NCBI GenBank assembly: GCA_964428935.1
Contig: CAYSAG010000300.1
Coordinates: 1 to 6,344 of the forward strand
Source: JAADHY01 sp964428935
GTDB taxonomy: Bacteria > Planctomycetota > Planctomycetia > Planctomycetales > Planctomycetaceae
Direction: 5' to 3'
Length of the DNA: 6,344 nucleotides
The position numbers and the translations under genes were made by a program. Position 1 is the stretch's first letter. Every line of letters starts with the position of its first letter. This document shows, in pieces, positions 1-6,302 of this stretch. The notes below the pieces were generated by a model. The model was not told the DNA's origin and did not search any database. It saw only the letters and a list, made by a program, of their open reading frames with translations.

Positions 1-2441
1 ATTCGCGGTCCGGTCTTCCGGTGGAAGGCCAAGCCGCCGAACAACAGAGTCGTGCGTTGCTGTTCCGAAGCAATTTCCAGGTACTCGGCCGCTTCCACGC
101 GTTCGCCCTGCGCGGGTTGAGCCGTCTCAAGCACCGAGCGGGTCAGCGTGGCCAGCGGGTCGTTCCAGGCAAACCGGCTGGCGTAGTAAGACGCCCACGG
201 AGCGGCCTGCGGCAGCTGTTCCGGCTCGAGCTCAATTTCAATCTCCAACACCGGCCGGTGCCGCCAAACTCGAAACACCTGCCGAAACTGAGCCAGCCGC
301 ACCCGCCCCACCTGGTCGACAATTTCTCCTTCGGTGACAATTTCCCCCATTTCCGGCCCGTCGCTGGTGACCCGCAGGCGACGACAACGCATTTCCGAGT
401 AGTAGCTCTTGTTGACCTCGCCGTCCGGCGTGCGACCCACGTTCCGCGGCCACGGGAAACGAAACGCCAACTGCTGGCTCAGCCGGTTGGCCGACCGCTG
501 GTAAGTGCTCAACTGCAAAAGCCCGCCCGTCTTCTCGTTGACGAACGCTTCGAAGAACTCGTTCCTCAAGCACGTTTCTTCGGCCAAAGGAACTCGCTTC
601 TGCGACCGGCCTTTCGCCCCAGACGGCTCGCTCGGGCCGGCCGCAGCCGCTCCGTCGGCAAACCAGGCGAAGCCGCAGCCGGGGACTTCGACCAGCACCG
701 AGCGACGGCCGCCGCCAAACTGGACACCCACCACCAGGCCACCCTCCGGCGGCGCGGCCGCTCCTTCCGGAAGCTCGACCACGACCGTCCGCTTGAACGA
801 TAACGGGTTGAAGACCAGCCAGCCCGGACTCGGTCCCGCTCCCTGCAGCACCACGTCCTTCAGCTCCTCCGCCGACTGTCGGACGAACTGCCGCAGCCAC
901 TGGTCGGCCCGTTCGGCCGCTTCGCCCCGCGTCTGGTTGTAGGCCGCGTCGAGCAACCGGTAAGCTTCGTCCAACTTCGCCGCGTCCACGGGCTGCCCGC
1001 GCAGCAGTCGGGCCAGGTTGTGTTGCCACTGAGCGGTTCGCAGTTGGTGGACTCGGCGAAAGTGCTGCACGTGGCAACTGACCGGGTCGGGTTGTTCGGT
1101 CGAACCGGCTTCTGTCAGCGTGGCCGACTGGTACTCGGTGGCGTCGAAGGTGGACAACCGCCCCGGCGAGTCGCTCTCTTGAAAGAACTGCTCCAGCGTC
1201 ACGAAGCGGCCCAGCGAGGGCGAGTAGCGTTGAATTCGTCGCAGGTCGTCCAGCCAGGGAGCGTCGGTGTCGAGCCGTCGGACGAGCAGAACCATGGCTG
1301 CGGCCGGGTCGTGCTCCATGGACTCAGCCATTCGAACCGCCAGGTCCAGGTAGTTCGAGGCCTTGTCGGCCGCCAGGGGCTTGCGCCCAATGGCTTCAAT
1401 GACCGTGCCGTCGCAGCCCTGCCAGCGAAGCTTGCTTTGGTCGCTGTCTGGGCAAAGGCCGTCGTCCAGTGCCGTGTGCAGTGCGCCGGAGAACCCAAAC
1501 CGCCGCAGAATCTGCGGCAACTGGTTGCAGAGGCCGAAACGGGCCTGTCCCCAAACCAGCGGCCGACGTCCCAGACAGCGCCGGTAAAGCGACAGACCGT
1601 AACGGAACTGCCACAGGAGGAAGTCGAGCGGCGTCAGCAGCGACGGCAGCTCGCGAAACGACCCGCCGCAGAAGTCGACCCGCCCCTCGGCCCACGCGTC
1701 TTTCAGCCGAGCGGTCAGGGCCGGGTTGTCTGCCAGCTGTCGGAGGGTGGCCGCGGACGCGACCAGGTTGACCGGAGCCGGCTCGGCCAACAGCTGCTCC
1801 AGCCTCGTCGAGTCGAGCGGTTCGTCCAACACGCACAGGTCCAATAGGAAGCTTTCGACCGGGTAGAAGTGCTCCCGGGCGTCCGTTAGCGACTCAAAAC
1901 AATTGCGCAGGTGAGCCCGTGCCGTCTCGACGTCGTCGACCACAGCCGCTTCCGCCGCCGCAACCGCCTCCCGCTGCAAGTACACCTCGTCCACGTCGTT
2001 GTAGTAGTGCATGTGCCGGGTGAGGATTTCCATGAGCACGTAGCCGGTGCCGAGCGCGTGGAAGTCGGCCACCAGGTCCGGGTCGACCTCCGGCAACTGG
2101 CCCGCCTCGCGGAGCGGCTCCAGTGCCGCTTCGACCCACGACGGCCGGTCAATCAGCTCTTCCAGCACGAACGAGCCGGCGTCGCGTTGCTGGTCGGCCC
2201 ACCCGCGCGGCAGCCGTTTGGCACACGCCTCGGGCACAAAAACGACCGCCGGAGCGGCCAGCTCGGGCGGCTCGTCGGCCCGCTGCCAGCTCGGCAACAC
2301 CTTGGCGTTGGCCAAAAGAGCCGGGTGCCAAGCGGCGGCGAAAGCGTTCAACAAGCTGGCCGCCTGTAGCTCGTGCATTTCGGACGGCAAGTCCTCAATG
2401 CTGTAGGCCGGAATGAGAATGACCAGGTCGTTCAGTTTCAT
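1..2441 (-). CDS. GH38-like (alpha-mannosidase-related) protein, probably non-classical or catalytically altered; 3' end cut by window edge
   Basis: The minus-strand frame stays open from the ATG at 2441 to base 1, giving 813 codons with the C-terminus outside the window. The alignment to glycoside hydrolase 38 is from memory. Residues 251-312 (EGRVDFCGG, then WQFRYG, then RFGLCNQLPQIL) follow the GH38 catalytic-domain pattern of an EGR-E-x-x-GG strand, a QFxYG helix and WxxDxFG-x-x-x-x-LPQIL. Residues 336-350 (SKLRWQGCDGTVIEA) match the FWWEGxDGS strand. Residues 541-549 (WLVFNPLSF) and 625-640 (LRNEFF..TGG) resemble the GH38 C-terminal beta-sandwich, and FGGLAFHRKTGPR at 801-813 resembles its end. 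The Asp nucleophile position reads Ala (WGQARFG, Ala300), and the N-terminal HxHxD metal motif is absent (LIPAYSIEDLP at 9-19). There is no signal peptide, so it is probably cytoplasmic. No clear Shine-Dalgarno precedes the ATG, so the start is less certain than the frame. It lies 85 bases after the sulfatase. It may bind or process a glycan in a non-classical way; substrate unknown. Confidence 0.8.
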   Translation of the reverse strand, partial: MKLNDLVILIPAYSIEDLPSEMHELQAASLLNAFAAAWHPALLANAKVLPSWQRADEPPELAAPAVVFVPEACAKRLPRGWADQQRDAGSFVLEELIDRPSWVEAALEPLREAGQLPEVDPDLVADFHALGTGYVLMEILTRHMHYYNDVDEVYLQREAVAAAEAAVVDDVETARAHLRNCFESLTDAREHFYPVESFLLDLCVLDEPLDSTRLEQLLAEPAPVNLVASAATLRQLADNPALTARLKDAWAEGRVDFCGGSFRELPSLLTPLDFLLWQFRYGLSLYRRCLGRRPLVWGQARFGLCNQLPQILRRFGFSGALHTALDDGLCPDSDQSKLRWQGCDGTVIEAIGRKPLAADKASNYLDLAVRMAESMEHDPAAAMVLLVRRLDTDAPWLDDLRRIQRYSPSLGRFVTLEQFFQESDSPGRLSTFDATEYQSATLTEAGSTEQPDPVSCHVQHFRRVHQLRTAQWQHNLARLLRGQPVDAAKLDEAYRLLDAAYNQTRGEAAERADQWLRQFVRQSAEELKDVVLQGAGPSPGWLVFNPLSFKRTVVVELPEGAAAPPEGGLVVGVQFGGGRRSVLVEVPGCGFAWFADGAAAAGPSEPSGAKGRSQKRVPLAEETCLRNEFFEAFVNEKTGGLLQLSTYQRSANRLSQQLAFRFPWPRNVGRTPDGEVNKSYYSEMRCRRLRVTSDGPEMGEIVTEGEIVDQVGRVRLAQFRQVFRVWRHRPVLEIEIELEPEQLPQAAPWASYYASRFAWNDPLATLTRSVLETAQPAQGERVEAAEYLEIASEQQRTTLLFGGLAFHRKTGPR

Positions 2442-2526
2442 TGGTTGAGCCCAAGAATTGGCGACGGCAACTGGCGACGGTTCGAGTCGAGCGGAAACGG
2501 CGGTCTGCGACCAGCGGCCGGCTGCG

Positions 2527-4416
2527 TCACTCCGACGGCGACACGAACTTCAGCGTCACGTCGCCCAGCGTGGAGTTGTCGGAAACGACGACGCGCGGCT
2601 TTCCGAGTTCCTGGTACCAGACGTCCAGGCGACCCTCGCCCGGCGCCAGGTGGAACCGGGCCGAAGGGGCGGACGGGGTGACGCGTTGCTTTTGCGTCTG
2701 GCCCTGCCACTGCAAGCACAAGAAGCCGTCAGGCGGTCCGGCCGTGCGAACCGTCACCTCGTAAACCCCGCCGCGCACCACACGAACCGACCAGCCGTCC
2801 GGCCGCCCGGAGACGTAAGTGGCGTCCTGGTAGCGGCAGAGCACGGTGGGGTCCTCACGTCGTGGGTCGATCCAAATGCGTCCCGGCTCGAAATGCCGCG
2901 ACTGTTCGACGGACCGGAACCACCGGTCGTAGGCTCGGCGCAGTTCGGCCACCACTTCGGGGTGCTGCGAGGACACGTCGTGCTGTTCGCCCGGGTCGGC
3001 CTGCAGGTCGTACAGCTCGAAGACCGGCTCGCGGTCGGGCGGAAAGTCCTCCTGAGAAAACGTTCCCGGGCAGCCGACCAGCTTCCACCGTTGTGTCACG
3101 ACGGCACAGTTCTGGTAGCGGTGGGGAGTCAGACCGCGGTGGCACTGAAAGAAGAGCGACCGGTTCCAGGCGACGGTCTTTCCTTCCAGCAGCGGACGAA
3201 GGCTGACGCCGTCGAGCGAAAGGGAGTCGGGTCGAGCCACGCCGCACAGGTCCAACAGCGTGGGCAGGAGGTCAATGTGAGCGGCGATTTGGTCGAGCTT
3301 TCGGCCGCCCGGCAAGTGTCCCGGCCACTGCACGGCGAACGGAACGCGAATGCCGCCTTCGTACGTCGACGCCTTCCGACCTCGCAGGCCAGCGTTGTAC
3401 CGAGCTTGCTGCGGCCCGTTGTCGCACAGGAAAACGACAATGGTCCGGTCACGCAGTCCCAGCCATTCCAGTTCGCTCAGCAAGCGGCCGAAGTTCTCGT
3501 CAATGTTTTGAACCATTCCGTAGACGCGGGCCGTTGTTTCCTTGAGGCCGCGGGCGGCGTACGGTCGCCAGTACTGGTCGGCCACTTCCAGCGGCGTGTG
3601 GGGCGCGTTGGTCGCCAAGTAGACGAAGAACGGCTGCCCTTTCGCGTGGCAGTCTCGAATGAACCGCAAAGCCGCGTCGAAGAAGACGTCGGTGCAGTAA
3701 CCGTGAGCTTGAACGCGCCGACCGTTTCGCCACAGCAGGGAGTTGAAGTAGCTGTTCGGCTTGTCGGGCGTCTGGCCAATGCCGCCCGACTTGTGGACCA
3801 GCGAGACGTCGAAGCCCTGGTCCTGCGGACGCATGGGGTAGTTGTCGCCGAGGTGCCATTTTCCGAAGACGGCCGTTCGGTAGCCGGCGGAGCGGAACAG
3901 CTCGGCGACCGTCACTTCGTCGCCGTGCATTTTCGCTCCACCCCGCGACGTGTGAATGACGCCGGTTCGGTAGTGGTAGCGGCCGGTCAGCAGGCTGGAA
4001 CGCGTCGGCGCGCAGACGGGACTGACGTAGAACCGAGTCAACTCAATCCCCTGACGGAAGAACCAGTCGAGGTGTGGCGTGACGAGGTGCGAATTGCCGT
4101 GACAGCCGAGGTCGCCGTAACCTTGGTCGTCGGTCATGACCAGGACGACGTTCGGGCGGTCGGTCGCAGCGGGCTGTTCGGCCCTGGGCGTTTGCGGCTT
4201 CGCTGCCGGCGCCGTCGTGGCTTGCGGCGTCGTTTGGGCCTTTGGCAGGGCCGTGGCCTGTGGCGTGGCCGCCGACGGCGGAGCGTCGAGAAGAGCCGTC
4301 ACGACCGGCCGGGTGTTTGAGTCACCGTCCGGTGCCGTCGGGTGGCTCGCACCCGAGCAGACCGTCGCCAGCAGAACCGCTCCCAGTGTCCAGCAGAACC
4401 TCACTCGGCACGCCAT
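2527..4416 (-). CDS. Secreted arylsulfatase (FGly-dependent sulfatase) with C-terminal accessory domain
   Basis: Predicted 629-residue sulfatase that hydrolyses sulfate esters, probably on polysaccharides, in the periplasm or outside the cell. The ATG at 4416 was chosen because GGGAGGAA lies 7 bases upstream and a signal peptide follows directly (MACRVRF, then a hydrophobic WTLGAVLLATVCSGA). The frame continues upstream to 4533, but that would bury the signal peptide and overlap the leuA stop. Residues 44-85 are an Ala/Pro/Thr/Gln-rich linker. The sulfatase fold begins at RPNVVLVMTDDQGYGDLG (87-104), with metal ligands D96 and D97. C135 in CAPTR (135-139) is the CxPxR cysteine converted to formylglycine. 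GKWHLG (185-190) supplies K186 and H188; APHTP (271-275) supplies H273; CDNG (331-334) supplies D332 and N333. All core catalytic residues are present. Residues from about 510 to 629 are a beta-rich extension, possibly an accessory carbohydrate-binding domain. Activity would need a formylglycine-generating enzyme encoded elsewhere. The substrate cannot be read from sequence. Confidence 0.95.
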   Translation of the reverse strand: MACRVRFCWTLGAVLLATVCSGASHPTAPDGDSNTRPVVTALLDAPPSAATPQATALPKAQTTPQATTAPAAKPQTPRAEQPAATDRPNVVLVMTDDQGYGDLGCHGNSHLVTPHLDWFFRQGIELTRFYVSPVCAPTRSSLLTGRYHYRTGVIHTSRGGAKMHGDEVTVAELFRSAGYRTAVFGKWHLGDNYPMRPQDQGFDVSLVHKSGGIGQTPDKPNSYFNSLLWRNGRRVQAHGYCTDVFFDAALRFIRDCHAKGQPFFVYLATNAPHTPLEVADQYWRPYAARGLKETTARVYGMVQNIDENFGRLLSELEWLGLRDRTIVVFLCDNGPQQARYNAGLRGRKASTYEGGIRVPFAVQWPGHLPGGRKLDQIAAHIDLLPTLLDLCGVARPDSLSLDGVSLRPLLEGKTVAWNRSLFFQCHRGLTPHRYQNCAVVTQRWKLVGCPGTFSQEDFPPDREPVFELYDLQADPGEQHDVSSQHPEVVAELRRAYDRWFRSVEQSRHFEPGRIWIDPRREDPTVLCRYQDATYVSGRPDGWSVRVVRGGVYEVTVRTAGPPDGFLCLQWQGQTQKQRVTPSAPSARFHLAPGEGRLDVWYQELGKPRVVVSDNSTLGDVTLKFVSPSE

Positions 4417-4421
4417 TTCCG

Positions 4422-4429
4422 TTCCTCCC
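4422..4429 (-). promoter_or_regulatory. Ribosome binding site of the sulfatase gene
   Basis: GGGAGGAA on the minus strand lies about 7 bases before the ATG at 4416. This purine-rich match decides the start codon, since the longer in-frame alternatives further upstream lack both a comparable site and a signal peptide at their N-terminus. Confidence 0.75.
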
Positions 4430-4459
4430 TCACGCCAACGTGGTCGGGCAGTCTTTCCT

Positions 4460-4520
4460 GGCAGCCGGCACTCCACGGCTTTGGCAGCCGGTACCGCCAA
4501 GCCTTTGGCTGCCGGCTGCC
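4460..4520. repeat. Large imperfect palindrome between leuA and the sulfatase gene
   Basis: GGCAGCCGGCA at 4460-4470 is the exact inverse complement of TGCCGGCTGCC at 4510-4520, an 11-base perfect stem. A further copy of GGCAGCCGG lies at 4483-4491, so the outer arms can re-pair in more than one way. An inner pairing is possible between GCTTTGGC (4478-4485) and GCCAAGC (4496-4502) with one bulged T. There is no T-tract on either strand after the stem, so it is not a standard intrinsic terminator. It lies 10 bases after the leuA stop codon and could act as a processing or stability hairpin, a Rho-associated end, or a copy of a dispersed palindromic element. Confidence 0.6.
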
Positions 4521-4529
4521 TCCACGCCG

Positions 4530-6092
4530 TCACACCGTCCGCTCCTTTGTCACGACCGGCGTGTTGTTGGCCAGAGCCTTGTTGATGGCTCGCAGGTAGG
4601 CTTGGGCGCTGGCTTCGATGATGTCCGTGCTGACGCCCTTGCCGTGGTAGGTGCGTTCGTTGACGGAGATTTCGACCAGCACCTCGCCTTGAGCGTCCTT
4701 GCCGCGCGACACGCTGCGGACCTCGTAGTTTTCCAACCGCGCCGACACGCCCGTAATCCGCTCAATGGCTTTGAACACGGCGTCGACCGGTCCGTCGCCA
4801 ATGGCCGCGTCTCGGCAAACTTCTCCGTCCGCGTTTCGCATTTCGAGCGTCGCGGTGGGCACGGTCCCCGTGCCGCCGGTCGTGTGGAAGCTGACCAACT
4901 GCCATGTTTCGGGAATCTTTTGCACTCGGTTGTCAATCAGCGCGGCAATGTCTGCATCGTAAACTTCTTTCTTCTTGTCCGCCAAGGCGATGAAGTCTTC
5001 GAAAACTTTTTGCAGCGTTTCTTCGTCCAGTTGGTAACCCATGGCTTCGACGCGAGCGCGGAACGCATGCCGTCCGCTGTGCTTTCCCAGCACCAGCATG
5101 GTTCCCTGGAAGCCGACGTCCTCGGGACGCATGATTTCGTACGTCGACCGCTCCTGAAGAATGCCGTGTTGGTGAATGCCGGCCTCGTGAGCGAACGCGT
5201 TCTGCCCCACAATGGCCTTGTTCCGCTGGACCTTCATGCCCGTCACGTTCGACACCAGCCGGCTGGTTGGGTAGAGCTTTTGCGTGTTGATGTTCGTGCG
5301 GACCTTGTAGTAGTCGTGCCGGGTGCGTAAAGCCATGACCACTTCTTCCAGCGCGGCGTTGCCGGCCCGCTCGCCAAGGCCGTTAATCGTGCACTCGACC
5401 TGCCGCGCTCCGTTCTCCACCGCCGCCAAACTGTTCGCCACGGCCAACCCCAAGTCGTTGTGGCAGTGCGAACTGATGACGGCTCGGTCGATGTTCGGCA
5501 CGTTTTCCTTGAGGTAACGAATGGTGGCGCCGAACTGGGCGGGCACGGCGTAGCCGACGGTGTCGGGAATGTTGATTGTCGTCGCGCCGGCTTCAATGGC
5601 CTTTTCGACCACCTCACACAGGAAGTCCAGTTCGGTTCGAGCCGCGTCTTCCGGCGAGAATTCGACGTCGGCCTGCCGGTTGCCCGTGAACTTGTCCACG
5701 GCCCGTTTGGTCATTTCGACGGCCCGTCGGACAATTTCGTCTTTCGTCATTCGCAGTTTGAACTCCCGGTGAATGGCGCTGGTCGCCAGGAACACGTGAA
5801 TGCGAGCCTTTTCCGCGTCTTTCAGTGCTTCCCAAGCGCGGTCGATGTCTTCCACGCGGCAGCGAGCCAAACCGCAGACGGTGACGCGGTCTCCGAACCG
5901 GCGGGCGATTTCCTGAACGGCCTCGAAGTCGCCGGGCGAGGCAATCGGAAAACCGGCCTCAATGATGTCCACATTCAGTTCGACCAACGCCTTGGCCACC
6001 TCCAGCTTCTCGGACGTGGTCATGCTACACCCCGGCGCCTGCTCGCCGTCTCGAAGCGTCGTGTCGAAGATTTTCACTACGTCGTCTGCCAT
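4530..6092 (-). CDS. leuA: 2-isopropylmalate synthase
   Basis: LeuA condenses acetyl-CoA with 2-oxoisovalerate, the first committed step of leucine biosynthesis, in the cytoplasm. The 520-residue length is usual for the bacterial enzyme. The N-terminal TIM-barrel opens with FDTTLRDGEQAPG (9-21), the family signature, with the metal-ligand Asp at D15. SSHCHNDLGLAVANS (207-221) carries the HxH metal pair H209 and H211. INGLGERAGNAALEE (236-250) is the second signature. EAGIHQHG (303-310) and GKHSGRHAF (336-344) belong to the linker subdomains. The remainder from about 390 forms the LeuA allosteric dimer domain, where leucine feedback inhibition acts in the family. The ATG at 6092 was chosen because AAGGAG lies 8 bases upstream and the family signature begins 8 residues in. 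A longer in-frame start at 6176 would have to be translated through the terminator hairpin and is rejected. Expression is likely controlled by the attenuator upstream. Confidence 0.97.
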   Translation of the reverse strand: MADDVVKIFDTTLRDGEQAPGCSMTTSEKLEVAKALVELNVDIIEAGFPIASPGDFEAVQEIARRFGDRVTVCGLARCRVEDIDRAWEALKDAEKARIHVFLATSAIHREFKLRMTKDEIVRRAVEMTKRAVDKFTGNRQADVEFSPEDAARTELDFLCEVVEKAIEAGATTINIPDTVGYAVPAQFGATIRYLKENVPNIDRAVISSHCHNDLGLAVANSLAAVENGARQVECTINGLGERAGNAALEEVVMALRTRHDYYKVRTNINTQKLYPTSRLVSNVTGMKVQRNKAIVGQNAFAHEAGIHQHGILQERSTYEIMRPEDVGFQGTMLVLGKHSGRHAFRARVEAMGYQLDEETLQKVFEDFIALADKKKEVYDADIAALIDNRVQKIPETWQLVSFHTTGGTGTVPTATLEMRNADGEVCRDAAIGDGPVDAVFKAIERITGVSARLENYEVRSVSRGKDAQGEVLVEISVNERTYHGKGVSTDIIEASAQAYLRAINKALANNTPVVTKERTV

Positions 6093-6100
6093 TGCCTCGT

Positions 6101-6106
6101 CTCCTT
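6101..6106 (-). promoter_or_regulatory. Ribosome binding site of leuA
   Basis: AAGGAG on the minus strand sits 8 bases before the ATG at 6092. It lies downstream of the terminator, so leuA translation depends on read-through of that hairpin. The site fixes the start codon over the in-frame alternative at 6176. Confidence 0.85.
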
Positions 6107-6130
6107 GAAAAGCGAACGTGTGTGGCCAAG

Positions 6131-6167
6131 AAAAAAAACCCTGAGGCCTTCGGAAGGTCTCAGGGTT
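6131..6167 (-). terminator. Intrinsic terminator of the leuA attenuator (segments 3 and 4)
   Basis: Read on the minus strand, AACCCTGAGACCTT and AAGGCCTCAGGGTT form a 14-position stem with a single A-C mismatch around a 3-base CCG loop. Eight consecutive T residues (6131-6138) follow, two of them in the base of the stem. This is a canonical Rho-independent terminator placed before leuA rather than after a gene, which marks it as a regulatory attenuator. Its 5' arm (segment 3) is also complementary to 6203-6215. Confidence 0.93.
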
Positions 6168-6215
6168 CTTGGGCATTTCCGATTCGAGCCATCCGGACGT
6201 AACCTAAGACCTCCC
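6152..6215 (-). promoter_or_regulatory. Antiterminator pairing of the leuA attenuator (segments 2 and 3)
   Basis: GGGAGGTCTTAGG (6215 to 6203) can pair with CCTGAGACCTTCC (6164 to 6152) over 13 consecutive positions, two of them G-U. This uses the 5' arm of the terminator, so the two structures exclude each other. When it forms, RNA polymerase should read through into leuA. It should be favoured when a ribosome is stalled on the Leu codons of the leader peptide. The pairing was derived by hand; no folding energy was calculated. Confidence 0.85.
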
Positions 6216-6248
6216 GCCTGGGGGGGGGCTAAGCAGCAGGTCCAGGTT
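6201..6248 (-). promoter_or_regulatory. Pause or protector hairpin of the leuA attenuator (segments 1 and 2)
   Basis: AACCT (6248-6244) pairs with AGGTT (6205-6201), and GACCT (6242-6238) pairs with AGGTC (6212-6208), separated by a small 1-by-2 internal loop. Segment 1 coincides exactly with codons 9 to 12 of the leader peptide (Asn-Leu-Asp-Leu), so a stalled ribosome would mask it. The leader stop codon (6206-6204) lies in segment 2. The C-run and the remaining Leu codons lie in the loop. When this hairpin forms, segment 3 is free to build the terminator. Confidence 0.8.
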
Positions 6249-6272
6249 CAGCAACAAGATGGCTCGCGTCAT
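6204..6272 (-). CDS. Leucine-rich leader peptide of the leuA attenuator
   Basis: A 22-codon frame starts at ATG 6272 and ends at TAG 6206-6204: MTRAILLLNLDLLLSPPP, then GGRS. Seven of the 22 codons are Leu (positions 6, 7, 8, 10, 12, 13, 14), packed into nine consecutive codons. These codons overlap segment 1 of the pause hairpin and the stop lies in segment 2, the standard geometry of ribosome-mediated attenuation as in the enterobacterial leu and ilv leaders. The peptide itself probably has no function; its translation senses charged leucyl-tRNA. The start is uncertain: the ATG has only AGGA immediately before it, whereas an in-frame TTG at 6287-6285, five codons earlier, has GGAGGT (6297-6302) 9 bases upstream. 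Either start gives the same Leu-codon arrangement. The frame crosses nine consecutive C residues (6220-6228). Confidence 0.9.
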   Translation of the reverse strand: MTRAILLLNLDLLLSPPPGGRS

Positions 6273-6296
6273 TCCTGGCTCGTCCAATTCGCTCGT

Positions 6297-6302
6297 ACCT
6301 CC
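6297..6302 (-). promoter_or_regulatory. Probable ribosome binding site of the leader peptide
   Basis: GGAGGT on the minus strand lies 9 bases before an in-frame TTG (6287-6285) and 24 bases before the ATG at 6272. The spacing favours the TTG as the true start of the leader peptide. I see no convincing -10/-35 pair in the remaining bases up to 6344, so the promoter is probably just outside the window or not of a standard type. Confidence 0.5.

Noticed and set aside
238..1077. 279-codon minus-strand frame
   Set aside because: It is in a different frame from the GH38-like gene, which is continuously open here and carries the recognisable family motifs; the translation is Arg/Gly/Ala-rich noise.
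1020..1847. 275-codon open frame on the plus strand
   Set aside because: It is antisense to the GH38-like gene, has low-complexity Arg/Gln/Val-rich content and no recognisable family.
2442..2526. Possible regulatory structure in the gap before the GH38-like gene
   Set aside because: Only a short CGTCGCCA direct repeat is visible; there is no convincing hairpin, promoter or terminator.
2458..4320. 620-codon open frame on the plus strand
   Set aside because: It lies opposite the sulfatase, has an Arg/Val/Gly-rich translation without a recognisable domain, and the minus-strand gene explains the sequence with all catalytic motifs. GC-rich codon usage leaves the opposite strand open.
4357..4360. 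Lipoprotein cysteine in the sulfatase signal peptide (ATVC, C20)
   Set aside because: The residues before the Cys do not fit the usual lipobox, where Gly, Ala or Ser precedes Cys; ordinary signal peptidase cleavage after CSGA is at least as likely.
4242..5330. 362-codon open frame on the plus strand
   Set aside because: It spans parts of the sulfatase, the gap and leuA on the opposite strand, with no recognisable domain; it mirrors leuA codon usage.
6093..6176. N-terminal extension of leuA starting at 6176
   Set aside because: The extra 28 residues would be encoded by the terminator hairpin and U-tract, and the ribosome binding site at 6101-6106 together with the family N-terminus supports the ATG at 6092.
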